Program-made: the position numbers and the translations under genes | The notes under the pieces: generated by a model | The model's input: the letters and a program-made list of their open reading frames with translations, nothing else | Told to the model about the DNA's origin: nothing | Databases searched by the model: none | Shown: positions 43,581 through 51,487 of the stretch, piece after piece | Layout of the letters: each line of letters begins with the position of its first letter | Position numbering within the stretch: position 1 is the stretch's first letter | Assembly: GCA_046294845.1 (NCBI GenBank) | Contig: JBKBNU010000001.1 | Location: forward strand, 186,001-250,000 | DNA: 64,000 nucleotides | DNA from: Micavibrio_C sp046294845 | GTDB taxonomy: Bacteria > Pseudomonadota > Alphaproteobacteria > Micavibrionales > Micavibrionaceae | Direction of reading: 5' to 3'

Positions 43581-44525
43581 CTATTTAAGCTTTGCCACCA
43601 GTTCATCGATCTGCGCGGGGGTGCCGACAGAAGAAGAAGCCACATCACCTTCGATACGTTTGACCAGACCGGCCAGTACTTTACCGGCACCAATCTCGAT
43701 CATCTCGGTGACGCCCTGTTCTTTCATCCAGATAACGGATTCACGCCAGCGTACGCGGCCCGTGATCTGTTCAACCAACAAGGAACGGATTTGATCCGGA
43801 TCGGTGACAGCACTGGCGGTCACGTTGGCAACCACAGGAACCACAGGCGGGCGGATAGATGTTTTGGCTAAAGCTTCTTTCATTTTCTCGGCAGCGGGGG
43901 CCATCAAAGCACAATGGAAGGGGGCAGATACAGGAAGCGGCAACGCGCGTTTGGCGCCTGCAGCAGTTGCCAGAGCAATCGCCGCTTCGACAGCGGCCTT
44001 GTGACCGGAGATCACAACCTGTCCCGGTGCATTGTCATTGGCAGCTTCGCAAACCTCGGAAGCGGAAGCTTCCAGCGCAATCGCTTTCACCTGATCGAAT
44101 TCCAGACCCAGAATAGCAGCCATCGCACCTTGTCCCACAGGCACAGCCTGCTGCATGGATTGACCACGCAGTTTCAGCAGGCGGGATGTGTCGGAAAGGG
44201 TAAAAGAACCCGCAGCCGTCAGCGCCGCATATTCACCCAGAGAATGACCCGCCACAAAAGAAGCCACGTTCGGCAACACAATGCCTGCATCCTTGGTCAG
44301 GACATTCATTACGGCCATCGATACCGCCATCAAGGCAGGCTGGGTATTTTCGGTCAGGTTCAGATCGCTGTCCGGTCCTTCCCACATGATTTTGGTCAGA
44401 TTCAGACCCAATGCATCGTTGATTTCCTCGAAGGTTTCACGGGCAGTCTGATAGGTGTCTGCCAGATCCTTGCCCATACCGACAGTCTGGGATCCCTGAC
44501 CGGGAAAAATGAAAGCGCGTGTCAT
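43581..44525 (-). CDS. fabD: Malonyl-CoA:ACP transacylase
   Basis: Loads malonyl groups onto ACP. The 314 residues have FIFPGQGSQTVGMGKDL, the nucleophile VAGHSLGEYAAL, the Arg in LLKLRGQSMQQAV, and the His in SAPFHCALMAPA. It is first in a fabD-murI-fabG-HAD run. Upstream is a 371-base gap without genes; part of it must hold the fabD promoter. Confidence 0.96.
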   Translation of the reverse strand: MTRAFIFPGQGSQTVGMGKDLADTYQTARETFEEINDALGLNLTKIMWEGPDSDLNLTENTQPALMAVSMAVMNVLTKDAGIVLPNVASFVAGHSLGEYAALTAAGSFTLSDTSRLLKLRGQSMQQAVPVGQGAMAAILGLEFDQVKAIALEASASEVCEAANDNAPGQVVISGHKAAVEAAIALATAAGAKRALPLPVSAPFHCALMAPAAEKMKEALAKTSIRPPVVPVVANVTASAVTDPDQIRSLLVEQITGRVRWRESVIWMKEQGVTEMIEIGAGKVLAGLVKRIEGDVASSSVGTPAQIDELVAKLK

Positions 44526-44726
44526 GCAATCAAATCCTTAGAATAATTGTAAGATAAAGCCGTTTCAGGAGCCCGATAGAACCCTTGGCAGGCAAATTTG
44601 TCAACTCTTTGCCCGCCCCAACCCTCTGCTATCCCCCTGCCCGTCCCCGCCCCAAGTAAGGCCGATTGTGCGGCGCATTAAAGGTCTGTTATTATATTTT
44701 CTATAATATTGTTATTTATAGATTTT

Positions 44727-44755
44727 TTGAATTTCGCAACGAAACGTGTTATAGT
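44727..44755 (+). promoter_or_regulatory. Strong promoter before the structured leader
   Basis: TTGAAT (44727-44732) and TATAGT (44750-44755) at the ideal 17-base spacing. The predicted start near 44762 would give a leader of about 135 bases before the ATG at 44897. The remaining gap 44526-44726 is AT-rich towards its right end and should also hold the leftward fabD promoter; I see no clear one. Confidence 0.65.
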
Positions 44756-44790
44756 ACTCATCCTTGCGTCAGAAAATATAAATAAATCAA

Positions 44791-44867
44791 GTGGGTAGAG
44801 GCTCCGCGTGACGCCGTGCCTTTGACCCCACCGTAGGCCTTAAAACAAGAGGCGGCGCAGCTTACGG
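44791..44867 (+). ncRNA. Structured 5' leader with two hairpins and competing pairings
   Basis: Hairpin 1: GTGGG (44791-44795) / CCCAC (44827-44831), inner AGAGGC (44797-44802) / GCCTTT (44818-44823). Hairpin 2: CCGTA (44831-44835) / TACGG (44863-44867), inner GCCT (44837-44840) / AGGC (44850-44853). AGAGGC occurs twice (44797, 44848) and GCCTT twice (44818, 44837), so each copy can swap partners. The ribosome site GGAAGGAA follows at 44883-44890. It does not match a riboswitch class that I know, so I call it an uncharacterised cis-regulatory RNA candidate. Confidence 0.5.
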
Positions 44868-44896
44868 TTTAAAAATTGGCCCGGAAGGAACCATAA

Positions 44897-45178
44897 ATGG
44901 GTTGCTCGATTATAAATGATACCATTCAACTGCACGTCGAAGGCAGCGAGAAAACACTAGATGTCCTGCTACCAGCATCTAAGAAGCTGGAACCAAAGAC
45001 AAAAATCACCAGCGGCAGTGCCCTGCAAAATCCGGATCTGAGTAAAATGAGCCTGAGCAGCATGCTCCGCCGTGTACGCCGCGATACACCGTCAACAACG
45101 GGCACATCGCAGAAAAATTACTGGGTGGCCTTTATGGAACGTACCCGTTCCCAATGTGCCAATACCAACGCCGAGTAA
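44897..45178 (+). CDS. Orphan small protein, 93 aa, behind the structured leader
   Basis: Not recognised. It starts MGCSIINDTIQLHVEGSE, has a short beta-like N-terminus, then a basic Ser/Leu-rich part (SKMSLSSMLRRVRRDTPS) and ends polar with one Cys (ARSQCANTNAE-like). GGAAGGAA 7 bases before the ATG is a strong site. It has its own promoter, a leader of about 135 bases and a strong terminator, so it is a complete, independently regulated unit. Confidence 0.75.
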   Translation: MGCSIINDTIQLHVEGSEKTLDVLLPASKKLEPKTKITSGSALQNPDLSKMSLSSMLRRVRRDTPSTTGTSQKNYWVAFMERTRSQCANTNAE

Positions 45179-45205
45179 GCGACCCTATTTATTTAAGGAA
45201 TCCAG

Positions 45206-45234
45206 CACCCTGCCCTTCGGGCGGGGTGTTTTTA
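45206..45234 (+). terminator. Terminator after the orphan small-protein gene
   Basis: A 9-bp GC-rich stem CACCCTGCC (45206-45214) / GGCGGGGTG (45220-45228) with one T:G pair and a CTTCG loop, followed by five T. Very stable. Confidence 0.92.
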
Positions 45235-45256
45235 TGGCCGTACACAGCGATTTTCC

Positions 45257-45366
45257 TTGATTTAACAAGCGCAATCCGTATATTGCCCCCATTCCATAAA
45301 CCTCGCTGGGGTCCTTTGATGGTCCCAGCTTTGTTTTGCGATTGGCAAATACAAAACCGAGAGGAG
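45257..45366 (+). promoter_or_regulatory. rpsF promoter and leader that can sequester the ribosome site
   Basis: TTGATT (45257-45262) and TATATT (45279-45284) at 16-base spacing form the promoter. In the leader, hairpin A is GCTGGG (45305-45310) / CCCAGC (45324-45329). Hairpin B is TTTGTTTTGC (45330-45339) / GCAAA-T-ACAAA (45345-45355), a 10-bp stem with one bulge. CCTC (45301-45304) can pair with GAGG of the ribosome site (45361-45364), closing both hairpins into a junction. Leader binding by S6:S18 is known for rpsF operons; the link here is inference. Confidence 0.55.
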
Positions 45367-45373
45367 ATAAAGT

Positions 45374-45742
45374 ATGCCATTTTATGAAACCGTGTTTATT
45401 GCACGTCAGGATCTGAGCGTTGCTCAGGTTGAAGAGCTGACAAAGCAATTCTCTGAAATTATTACGCAAGCTGGTGGCAAGATCACCAAAACCGAAAACT
45501 GGGGCCTGCGTAACCTCGCTTACCGCATCAAGAAAAACCGTAAAGGCCACTATGTGCTGATCGAATCAGACACAGCGCCTGAACCTGTGATCGAGATGGA
45601 GCGTACAATGCGCATCAATGAAGACATTCTGCGCTACATGACCATTCGTCTGGACGAGCTGTCAAAAGGCCCGTCAGCCATCATCGACAAAAACCGTCGT
45701 GATGATGACGAAGACGACAAATTCGAAAAAGAGGTGGCATAA
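45374..45742 (+). CDS. rpsF: 30S ribosomal protein S6
   Basis: Small-subunit protein that pairs with S18 on the platform. MPFYETVFIARQDLS, the WGLRNLAYRIKKNRKGHYVLIE block and MERTMRINEDILRYMTIRLD are diagnostic. The 122 residues end in an acidic tail (RRDDDEDDKFEKEVA). GAGGAGATAAAGT precedes the ATG. Its TAA overlaps the rpsR start by one base. Confidence 0.97.
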   Translation: MPFYETVFIARQDLSVAQVEELTKQFSEIITQAGGKITKTENWGLRNLAYRIKKNRKGHYVLIESDTAPEPVIEMERTMRINEDILRYMTIRLDELSKGPSAIIDKNRRDDDEDDKFEKEVA

Positions 45743-46020
45743 TGAGCACTACAGATACAGCAGCACCCGCAGCAGCAGGCAAGCGTCCTTTCTTTAAACG
45801 TCGCAAAAGCTGCCCGTTCTCCGGTCCGAATGCTCCGGCAATCGATTGGAAAGATGTTCGCACACTGAACCGTTACGTATCCGAGCGCGGCAAAATGATG
45901 CCAAGCCGTATCACCGCGGTCAGCCAAAAGAAACAACGCGAACTCGCTCGTGCTATCAAACGCGCCCGTTACATGGCTCTGATGGCTCCTGTTCGTACAG
46001 AACCCGAAAACAGCCGTTAA
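45742..46020 (+). CDS. rpsR: 30S ribosomal protein S18
   Basis: Small-subunit platform protein and partner of S6. The 92 residues contain RPFFKRRKSCPFSG, IDWKDVRTLNRYVSERGKMMPSRITAVS and QRELARAIKRARYMALM. One Cys is kept in the KSCPFSG segment. The ATG overlaps the rpsF stop (TAATG), giving coupled translation. Confidence 0.97.
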   Translation: MSTTDTAAPAAAGKRPFFKRRKSCPFSGPNAPAIDWKDVRTLNRYVSERGKMMPSRITAVSQKKQRELARAIKRARYMALMAPVRTEPENSR

Positions 46021-46049
46021 TCGCGGACTGATAAGGAAAGGTAAAAACA

Positions 46050-46757
46050 ATGTCTATGGACGTTATTCTTCTTGAGCGTGTAGAAAATCTGGGCAGCATG
46101 GGCGAAAAAGTCCGTGTGAAGCCAGGTTATGCACGTAACTATCTGCTGCCGCAAGGTAAAGCCCTGCGCGCAACAGCCGCTAACATCGCTTACTTTGAAA
46201 CACAACGCGCAGCACTCGAAAAACTGAATGCTGAAAAACGCGCTGAAGCTGAAAAAGTAGCAAAAAAACTGGAGGGCCTCAAAGTCTCCATGATCCGCAA
46301 CGCTTCCGAAGGCGGCCAGTTGTACGGTTCTGTCACAGCCCGTGACATCTCCGATGCCATCAACGCTGCCGGTAAAGCCGAAGTGGCCCGCAACATGGTT
46401 GTAGTGAACCAGAACTTCAAGGCTATCGGCCTGTTCGAAGTACCGGTTGTTCTGCACCCGGAAGTAAAGGTCAACGTGACCATCAACATCGCCCGCAGCG
46501 AGGAAGAAGCCAAAACACAGGCTAAAACCGGCAAAGCTGTTGTTGTTGATTACAGCGGTGCTTCTGAATCAAAAGACGCCAAATCGGATCTGCTGGATGC
46601 TGACGCTCTGGCTGCTGAACAGGCACGCTCTGCCGAGGAATCGGAAAGTGCTGCCAAGGACGCTGCCAAATCGGCTGCCAAATCCGCCAAGCGCGCTGGC
46701 AAAAAAGCCTCCAAAGAAGATGCTGAAGGCGAAGAAGCCGAAGCAACAGAAGAATAA
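46050..46757 (+). CDS. rplI: 50S ribosomal protein L9 with long Ala/Lys/Glu tail
   Basis: Large-subunit protein of the L1 stalk base. The N-terminal domain shows MDVILLERVENLGSMGEKVRVKPGYARNYLLP, then the long helix and the C-terminal rRNA-binding domain (LYGSVTARDISDAI to VNVTINIARSEEE). L9 is usually about 150 residues; here 235, because residues from about 175 form an Ala/Lys/Glu/Asp low-complexity tail (ESAAKDAAKSAAKSAKRAGKK). Such tails occur in some alphaproteobacteria. A strong terminator follows. Confidence 0.95.
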   Translation: MSMDVILLERVENLGSMGEKVRVKPGYARNYLLPQGKALRATAANIAYFETQRAALEKLNAEKRAEAEKVAKKLEGLKVSMIRNASEGGQLYGSVTARDISDAINAAGKAEVARNMVVVNQNFKAIGLFEVPVVLHPEVKVNVTINIARSEEEAKTQAKTGKAVVVDYSGASESKDAKSDLLDADALAAEQARSAEESESAAKDAAKSAAKSAKRAGKKASKEDAEGEEAEATEE

Positions 46758-46780
46758 TCTTCTGCTTCACAAAATCTGTA

Positions 46781-46812
46781 AAAAGCCGACTTTTTATAAG
46801 TCGGCTTTTTCT
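46781..46812 (+). terminator. Terminator after rplI
   Basis: AAAAGCCGACTT (46781-46792) pairs with AAGTCGGCTTTT (46798-46809), a 12-bp stem with a 5-base loop and a T run. It separates the ribosomal operon from dnaB. Confidence 0.92.
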
Positions 46813-46906
46813 TTGCCGTTACGGCCTTAGCTTTTATGCCCGTTATTCACAGCCCTCCTGATGATCCTCTATAGCGGGAAGGGCAAAGCCGTTGTAGTGT
46901 CATTCC

Positions 46907-48403
46907 ATGTCGCCAGAACTCGCAAAAAACGCCAATCAAAACGCCCCTGCCCTGACCGGTATTGCCGAACGGGCTTATCGCGTTATGCCCCACAACATCG
47001 AAGCCGAACAAGGCCTCTTGGGCGCTTTACTGGTTGATAATCGTGTGATGGAACGCGTTGGCGACACACTAAAATCCCATCATTTTTTCCATCCCGCGCA
47101 CCAGCGTATTTTTGCAGCTATACAAAAACTGATCGATCGCGGTCAAACCGCAAGCCCTGTCACCTTAAAAGGTTATTTCGAGCAGGATCAGGATTTGGCG
47201 CAGGTAGGGGGGGCCGAATATCTGGCTGAACTTGCCGCCAGCGTAATCAGCATTATCAATGCCGAAGATTACGCCCGCACTGTGCAGGAATTGCACATGC
47301 GTCGCGAATTGATTTTGGTTGGCGAGGATGTCGTCAACGAATCCTTCCAGCAAAAGCTTGATGAAGAACCCTTGAAGGTTTTGCAAAAAGCGGAAGGCCG
47401 TTTATACGAGCTGGCGCAGACAGGTGATACCAAAGGCGGTTTTGTGTCCATTCTGGATTCCGTCAAAGTTTCAATCCAGATTGCAGAAAAAGCCTTCCAC
47501 ACCGATGGCCACGTGACAGGTGTGACCACAGGCCTGCGCGATATGGATGAAAAGCTTGGCGGCTTGCACCCATCGGACCTGCTCATTCTTGCTGGTCGTC
47601 CTTCTATGGGTAAAACTGCACTGGCCGTTAATCTGGCCTATAACGCTGCCCAAGCCTACGCCGATAGTGGCGGCAAGGAAGGCGGACGCGTCGGGTTTTT
47701 CTCTCTCGAGATGTCATCAGATCAATTGGCCACACGTATTCTGGCTGACCTCTCCGGTGTTTCCGGTGATGCCATCCGTAAAGGTAATTTCAAGGAAGAT
47801 GATTTCCGCCGCTTCGCCCAGGCGGCACAGAAACTTTCATCTGTACCGCTTTATATCGATGATACACCGGCTCTCTCTATCAGTGCCGTGCGTTCCCGCG
47901 CACGTCGTCTGCAACGGACACACGGTCTTGATATGCTGGTTATCGACTATTTGCAGCTTCTGACAGGTACAGGTTCACGCCAGTCATCGGAAAACCGCGT
48001 ACTGGAAATTTCCGAGATTACCCGTGGCCTGAAAGCGATTGCCAAGGAGTTGGCAATTCCCGTACTGGCCCTTTCGCAGCTTTCGCGTGCGGTCGAACAA
48101 CGCGAGGATAAACGCCCGATGCTCTCGGACTTGCGTGAATCCGGCTCGATCGAACAGGATGCCGACGTCGTGATGTTTGTTTATCGTGAAGAATATTACC
48201 TGTCACGTTCCGAACCCAGCATGGATGAGGCCGATAAATACACCAAGTGGCAGGAAAAAATGGGCCGCGCCCATAATGTCGCCGAAGCGATTATCGCCAA
48301 GCAGCGTCACGGCCCGATTGGCACGGTACGGATGTATTTCGAACCGAACCTGACACGATTCTCCGATCTGGATCAGACCCATAGCGATCAACCCGAATAT
48401 TGA
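46907..48403 (+). CDS. dnaB: Replicative DNA helicase
   Basis: Hexameric 5'-3' helicase of the replication fork. The N-terminal primase-interacting domain has RVMPHNIEAEQGLLGALLVDNRVM. The RecA-like domain has Walker A AGRPSMGKTALAVNLA (about 230-245), GFFSLEMSSDQL, Walker B LDMLVIDYLQLLTG and the end LSDLRESGSIEQDADVVMFVYR. The 498 residues match the family and no intein is present. It follows the S6-S18-L9 operon, a common order. Confidence 0.97.
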   Translation: MSPELAKNANQNAPALTGIAERAYRVMPHNIEAEQGLLGALLVDNRVMERVGDTLKSHHFFHPAHQRIFAAIQKLIDRGQTASPVTLKGYFEQDQDLAQVGGAEYLAELAASVISIINAEDYARTVQELHMRRELILVGEDVVNESFQQKLDEEPLKVLQKAEGRLYELAQTGDTKGGFVSILDSVKVSIQIAEKAFHTDGHVTGVTTGLRDMDEKLGGLHPSDLLILAGRPSMGKTALAVNLAYNAAQAYADSGGKEGGRVGFFSLEMSSDQLATRILADLSGVSGDAIRKGNFKEDDFRRFAQAAQKLSSVPLYIDDTPALSISAVRSRARRLQRTHGLDMLVIDYLQLLTGTGSRQSSENRVLEISEITRGLKAIAKELAIPVLALSQLSRAVEQREDKRPMLSDLRESGSIEQDADVVMFVYREEYYLSRSEPSMDEADKYTKWQEKMGRAHNVAEAIIAKQRHGPIGTVRMYFEPNLTRFSDLDQTHSDQPEY

Positions 48404-48418
48404 TCCTGCTTGCAAAGC

Positions 48419-49987
48419 CTATTCATCGCGCCTGCGATAAAGGTCGTAGGTCACAGGAATTTCCGAAGCTGCCAGTGTATCCGGATAATAGGTTTCATAG
48501 GAAAGTGTCAAAGCACCCTGATGTTCGTAATGCACCCATTCTTCATCAAAGCGCGTATTGCCCTCCCAAAAGGACGGGAAATCAAAGAAGTCATCCCCTT
48601 CAATCCTGAAACGACCGATTACTAAAAGGCGGGGTTTATAGTAAGAGAGATCATCGGCTACCCGCTCCGCATAGGAAGCCTTGCTTTTTTCGAAAGCTGC
48701 GGGATTGGATGTTTTCAAATCCAGCAAACGCGGCAAAAACCAATAGGCGGGAAAACGCGAAGCATGAATATAACCGGTAACATAAGCGGTTTCATGCACG
48801 ATCCCCATATTATCATTAAACATCATAAAGCTGCATGACGGCTGTCCTGTACAGCTTTTTTCAATCTCGGCTGTTAAAGGAAAGGTTTGATAGGCCTTGC
48901 TATCGGGCAGTTTGAAATTGAGCGGAAAGAACAGGAAACCAAGAACAAGTCCTGCGCCCAAAACCAGATAAGAGATTGTATGCTCTTTCTTGACTTCATG
49001 TTTCAGGTAGAAACTTGCCACCAGCCCCAGCGCCATAAATAAAAACGATAAAGAAGGAAGTAAGTGATAATAAAACCCCTTCCCTTGCACATAGTACGGC
49101 ACCAAACCAAGGAGAGCGCCCCCTAACAGGAGTTGGGCCAGTGTAGCCACAATACCTGCGGGCATCTTTTTATGGATGAATACCAAAACCGCCAGCAAGG
49201 GCAGTGCAAACGCCAGACATGCTTTACCAAGATGGGCTTCACGATCAGGCAGATAAAACCGTACGACATCCGGAAAAATAGTAACTATATAATCACGGAA
49301 AACAAACAGCAGCAGCAAAGCGTAAAGCCCCACACCGCCAACCAGAAAGAAGAAGTCATTCTTAAAGGCAGCCCTGATATCACGGGCCATCCAGATACGG
49401 CTTGCGATCAATGCTGCCGGTAGTAATCCGTAATGAGGCTTGAGAAGGATACAAAACGTACCAAGCATCCAGATGGTTCTCTCGAAACCGCGCGCAAATT
49501 TATGACCCTTCATTCCTGCATATTGCAAAAGCACAAAGGGGATCAGACCCAGCGCTACAATCTGGTCACGCTCGCCATACAAAGCCAGTGTCGCCATCGT
49601 CTGGGAGAGGATAAAACAGATGACAACAGGAACGGCATAAAGAACCGAATCATTACCCAGAAGGCGGATCATTATTATATGAATAGCCCATGCCGACAGC
49701 CCCACCAGCAGCAACACATAAGCAAGCAATCCGAAGCCCACCGGCAACCCTGTCAGGGCACTGGCGAAGTAAACTGGGGCATAGGTGAACAAACTTAAAG
49801 GAGGATTGGGTTCGAAAATATGATCGGCCATATCAAGCCCCCACATCCAACGGGCAAATGCTTCATAAAGCCAAAGCAAGTCGCTATGGGGCGGTGTGCG
49901 CCACAGGCTATAAGCCCAAGGCACAAGCGCGAGGGCCAAGAGAAGGTAGGGCCCTATAATTTTGGAGCAGAGCTTCAGGCAAGACAT
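48419..49987 (-). CDS. Polytopic membrane protein, GT-C glycosyltransferase-like
   Basis: A 522-residue protein with about 10-12 hydrophobic helices, a first-loop acidic patch (SDLLWLYEAFARWMWGLD) and a soluble C-terminal part (about 370-522) with Trp/Tyr/Phe-rich segments and a possible disulphide in EIEKSCTGQPSCSFMMF. The layout resembles GT-C or PMT-type enzymes that move sugars from polyprenyl phosphate, but the DxD/DE catalytic motif is not certain. It is convergent with dnaB and has a strong minus-strand hairpin in its leader. Confidence 0.7.
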   Translation of the reverse strand: MSCLKLCSKIIGPYLLLALALVPWAYSLWRTPPHSDLLWLYEAFARWMWGLDMADHIFEPNPPLSLFTYAPVYFASALTGLPVGFGLLAYVLLLVGLSAWAIHIIMIRLLGNDSVLYAVPVVICFILSQTMATLALYGERDQIVALGLIPFVLLQYAGMKGHKFARGFERTIWMLGTFCILLKPHYGLLPAALIASRIWMARDIRAAFKNDFFFLVGGVGLYALLLLFVFRDYIVTIFPDVVRFYLPDREAHLGKACLAFALPLLAVLVFIHKKMPAGIVATLAQLLLGGALLGLVPYYVQGKGFYYHLLPSLSFLFMALGLVASFYLKHEVKKEHTISYLVLGAGLVLGFLFFPLNFKLPDSKAYQTFPLTAEIEKSCTGQPSCSFMMFNDNMGIVHETAYVTGYIHASRFPAYWFLPRLLDLKTSNPAAFEKSKASYAERVADDLSYYKPRLLVIGRFRIEGDDFFDFPSFWEGNTRFDEEWVHYEHQGALTLSYETYYPDTLAASEIPVTYDLYRRRDE

Positions 49988-50030
49988 CGCAGGACTCTTC
50001 TGTTCGTTTTCATTCTAAAGCAATCCTGAT

Positions 50031-50137
50031 AAAAATCACCCGACCTTCCTTTAAAATCGAAGGTCGGGCTTAGGTGAATACGCTTAGGACGCGAAAACTC
50101 TCAAGAATCGGCTGGTGTGAAACATGCCGAAACGTAG
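50031..50137 (-). ncRNA. Candidate small RNA or attenuated leader
   Basis: On the minus strand, TATAAT (plus 50144-50149) could start transcription near 50137. A 10-bp hairpin, CCCGACCTTC / GAAGGTCGGG (plus 50039-50048 and 50059-50068), follows about 70 bases later and ends in TGATTTTT, an intrinsic terminator. The product would be about 105 bases and contains CCTAAGC and CTAAGC repeats. The 48419 gene starts 44 bases further, so this may instead be its attenuator. No -35 is convincing. The rest of 50138-50317 holds the alr promoter region and is AT-rich. Confidence 0.4.
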
Positions 50138-50317
50138 GAAACCATTATAATATTACAAACACAACACTGATTAAGAAATAACTTTTCTGAAAATATCACA
50201 TGTATTGTAATAAAACAATAATATTTGATTTTCATTTTCCCTATTATCAATCCCTTTCAAAGCCTGCCTAAAACATCTTGTATCAAAGACCCGTGGACCT
50301 TATAGGGTTTAAAGACC

Positions 50318-51487
50318 ATGACCCTTGCACCTGCAAATCTATCTTCCGATCCGCTATCTGCCCGTTCTGCTGCGAGCGGTCATCTGGTTGTTGACCTTAA
50401 AGCCCTCGCTGAAAATTACACGACCCTTTGCCGCACCATGACCGCAGGTAAAATGACAGCCAGTGTGGTTAAGGCCGATGCTTATGGTTTAGGGATGAAA
50501 GAGGCTGCCTCGCTTCTAGCTACGCAAGGCTGCCATCATTTCTTTGTTGCCACCACGCAAGAGGCTCTTGATCTGCGGGTGCTCCTGCCCGAGGCCGAGA
50601 TCTATGTTTTGTGTACGGCGCTTACACAGGCGGGGCATGACTATATCGTCCATAACATTTATCCGGTTCTCAATAACCTTCATGACCTGGCTCTCTGGCG
50701 ACAATATGCACGCCAGCATGATCGTTCCCTGCCCGCAGCCTTGCATTTTGATACCGGCATGAACCGTCTGGGGTTTGAAGAAGCCGAAGCCAGAGACCTG
50801 ATTGCCGATCCGGCCCTGATGAGCGGGACCGATATCAAACTGGTGATGAGTCATCTTGTCAGTGCCGATGAAAAGGACAACCCGCTTAATCAACAGCAAC
50901 AGGAAAAATTCGCAGCCATCGCACAGCATTTTCCAAACGCACTCAAATCTTTGGCGAATTCATCGGGATTGTTCAGGGGGCCCGCCTATCATTTTGATCT
51001 CGGCAGACCAGGGATGGCGCTTTATGGTCTGAACCCGACACCGGAAGCCAAAAACCCGATGAAGAATGTTGTGAGTCTGCACACCCGCATCCTGCAAATC
51101 CGTCATGTGAAGAAGGGTGAGTCGATCGGTTATAACGCGACCCACCATTTCAAAAGACCGGGCCTGACTGCCACAATCGGCATGGGTTACGCCGACGGGT
51201 TTAGCCGTACCCATAGCGGCAAGGCCCATGTTTATTGGCAAGGAATCGCCTGCCCTGTCGTGGGGCGTGTATCCATGGATCTGGTCACAGTTGATCTCTC
51301 GCATTTGCGCGAGTCTGTCCCGCGAGCAGGTGATAGCCTTGAAATACTGGGAGTCCATCAGGATGCCGACACACTTTCTAAAAGCGCAGGGACGATTGGC
51401 TATGAAATTCTGACATCATTAGGCCGCCGTTATCAACGTACGTATTTGCCCGCTTCCCGTGCCAGTGCGGCTGCTTTGTCCTCATAA
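50318..51487 (+). CDS. alr: Alanine racemase
   Basis: PLP enzyme that makes D-alanine for the wall. The 389 residues show the PLP Lys52 in SVVKADAYGLGM, HFDTGMNRLGF, and the catalytic Tyr in IGMGYADGFSR. DLSHLRE and YEILTSLGRRYQRTY close the C-terminal domain. The start MTLAPANLSS has only a weak site (GGGTTTAAAGACC). Its last 55 bases overlap the tail of the convergent dipeptidase gene. Confidence 0.95.
   Translation: MTLAPANLSSDPLSARSAASGHLVVDLKALAENYTTLCRTMTAGKMTASVVKADAYGLGMKEAASLLATQGCHHFFVATTQEALDLRVLLPEAEIYVLCTALTQAGHDYIVHNIYPVLNNLHDLALWRQYARQHDRSLPAALHFDTGMNRLGFEEAEARDLIADPALMSGTDIKLVMSHLVSADEKDNPLNQQQQEKFAAIAQHFPNALKSLANSSGLFRGPAYHFDLGRPGMALYGLNPTPEAKNPMKNVVSLHTRILQIRHVKKGESIGYNATHHFKRPGLTATIGMGYADGFSRTHSGKAHVYWQGIACPVVGRVSMDLVTVDLSHLRESVPRAGDSLEILGVHQDADTLSKSAGTIGYEILTSLGRRYQRTYLPASRASAAALSS

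Noticed and set aside
44791..44867. Leader as a lysine or SAM-II riboswitch
   Set aside because: GTAGAGGC and TTAAAACAAG look superficially similar to parts of those classes, but the remaining conserved core is absent.
44880..44897. CCGGAAGGAA resembling the signal-recognition-particle RNA tetraloop region
   Set aside because: The flanking sequence cannot form the SRP hairpin; GGAAGGAA is simply the ribosome site of the 44897 gene.
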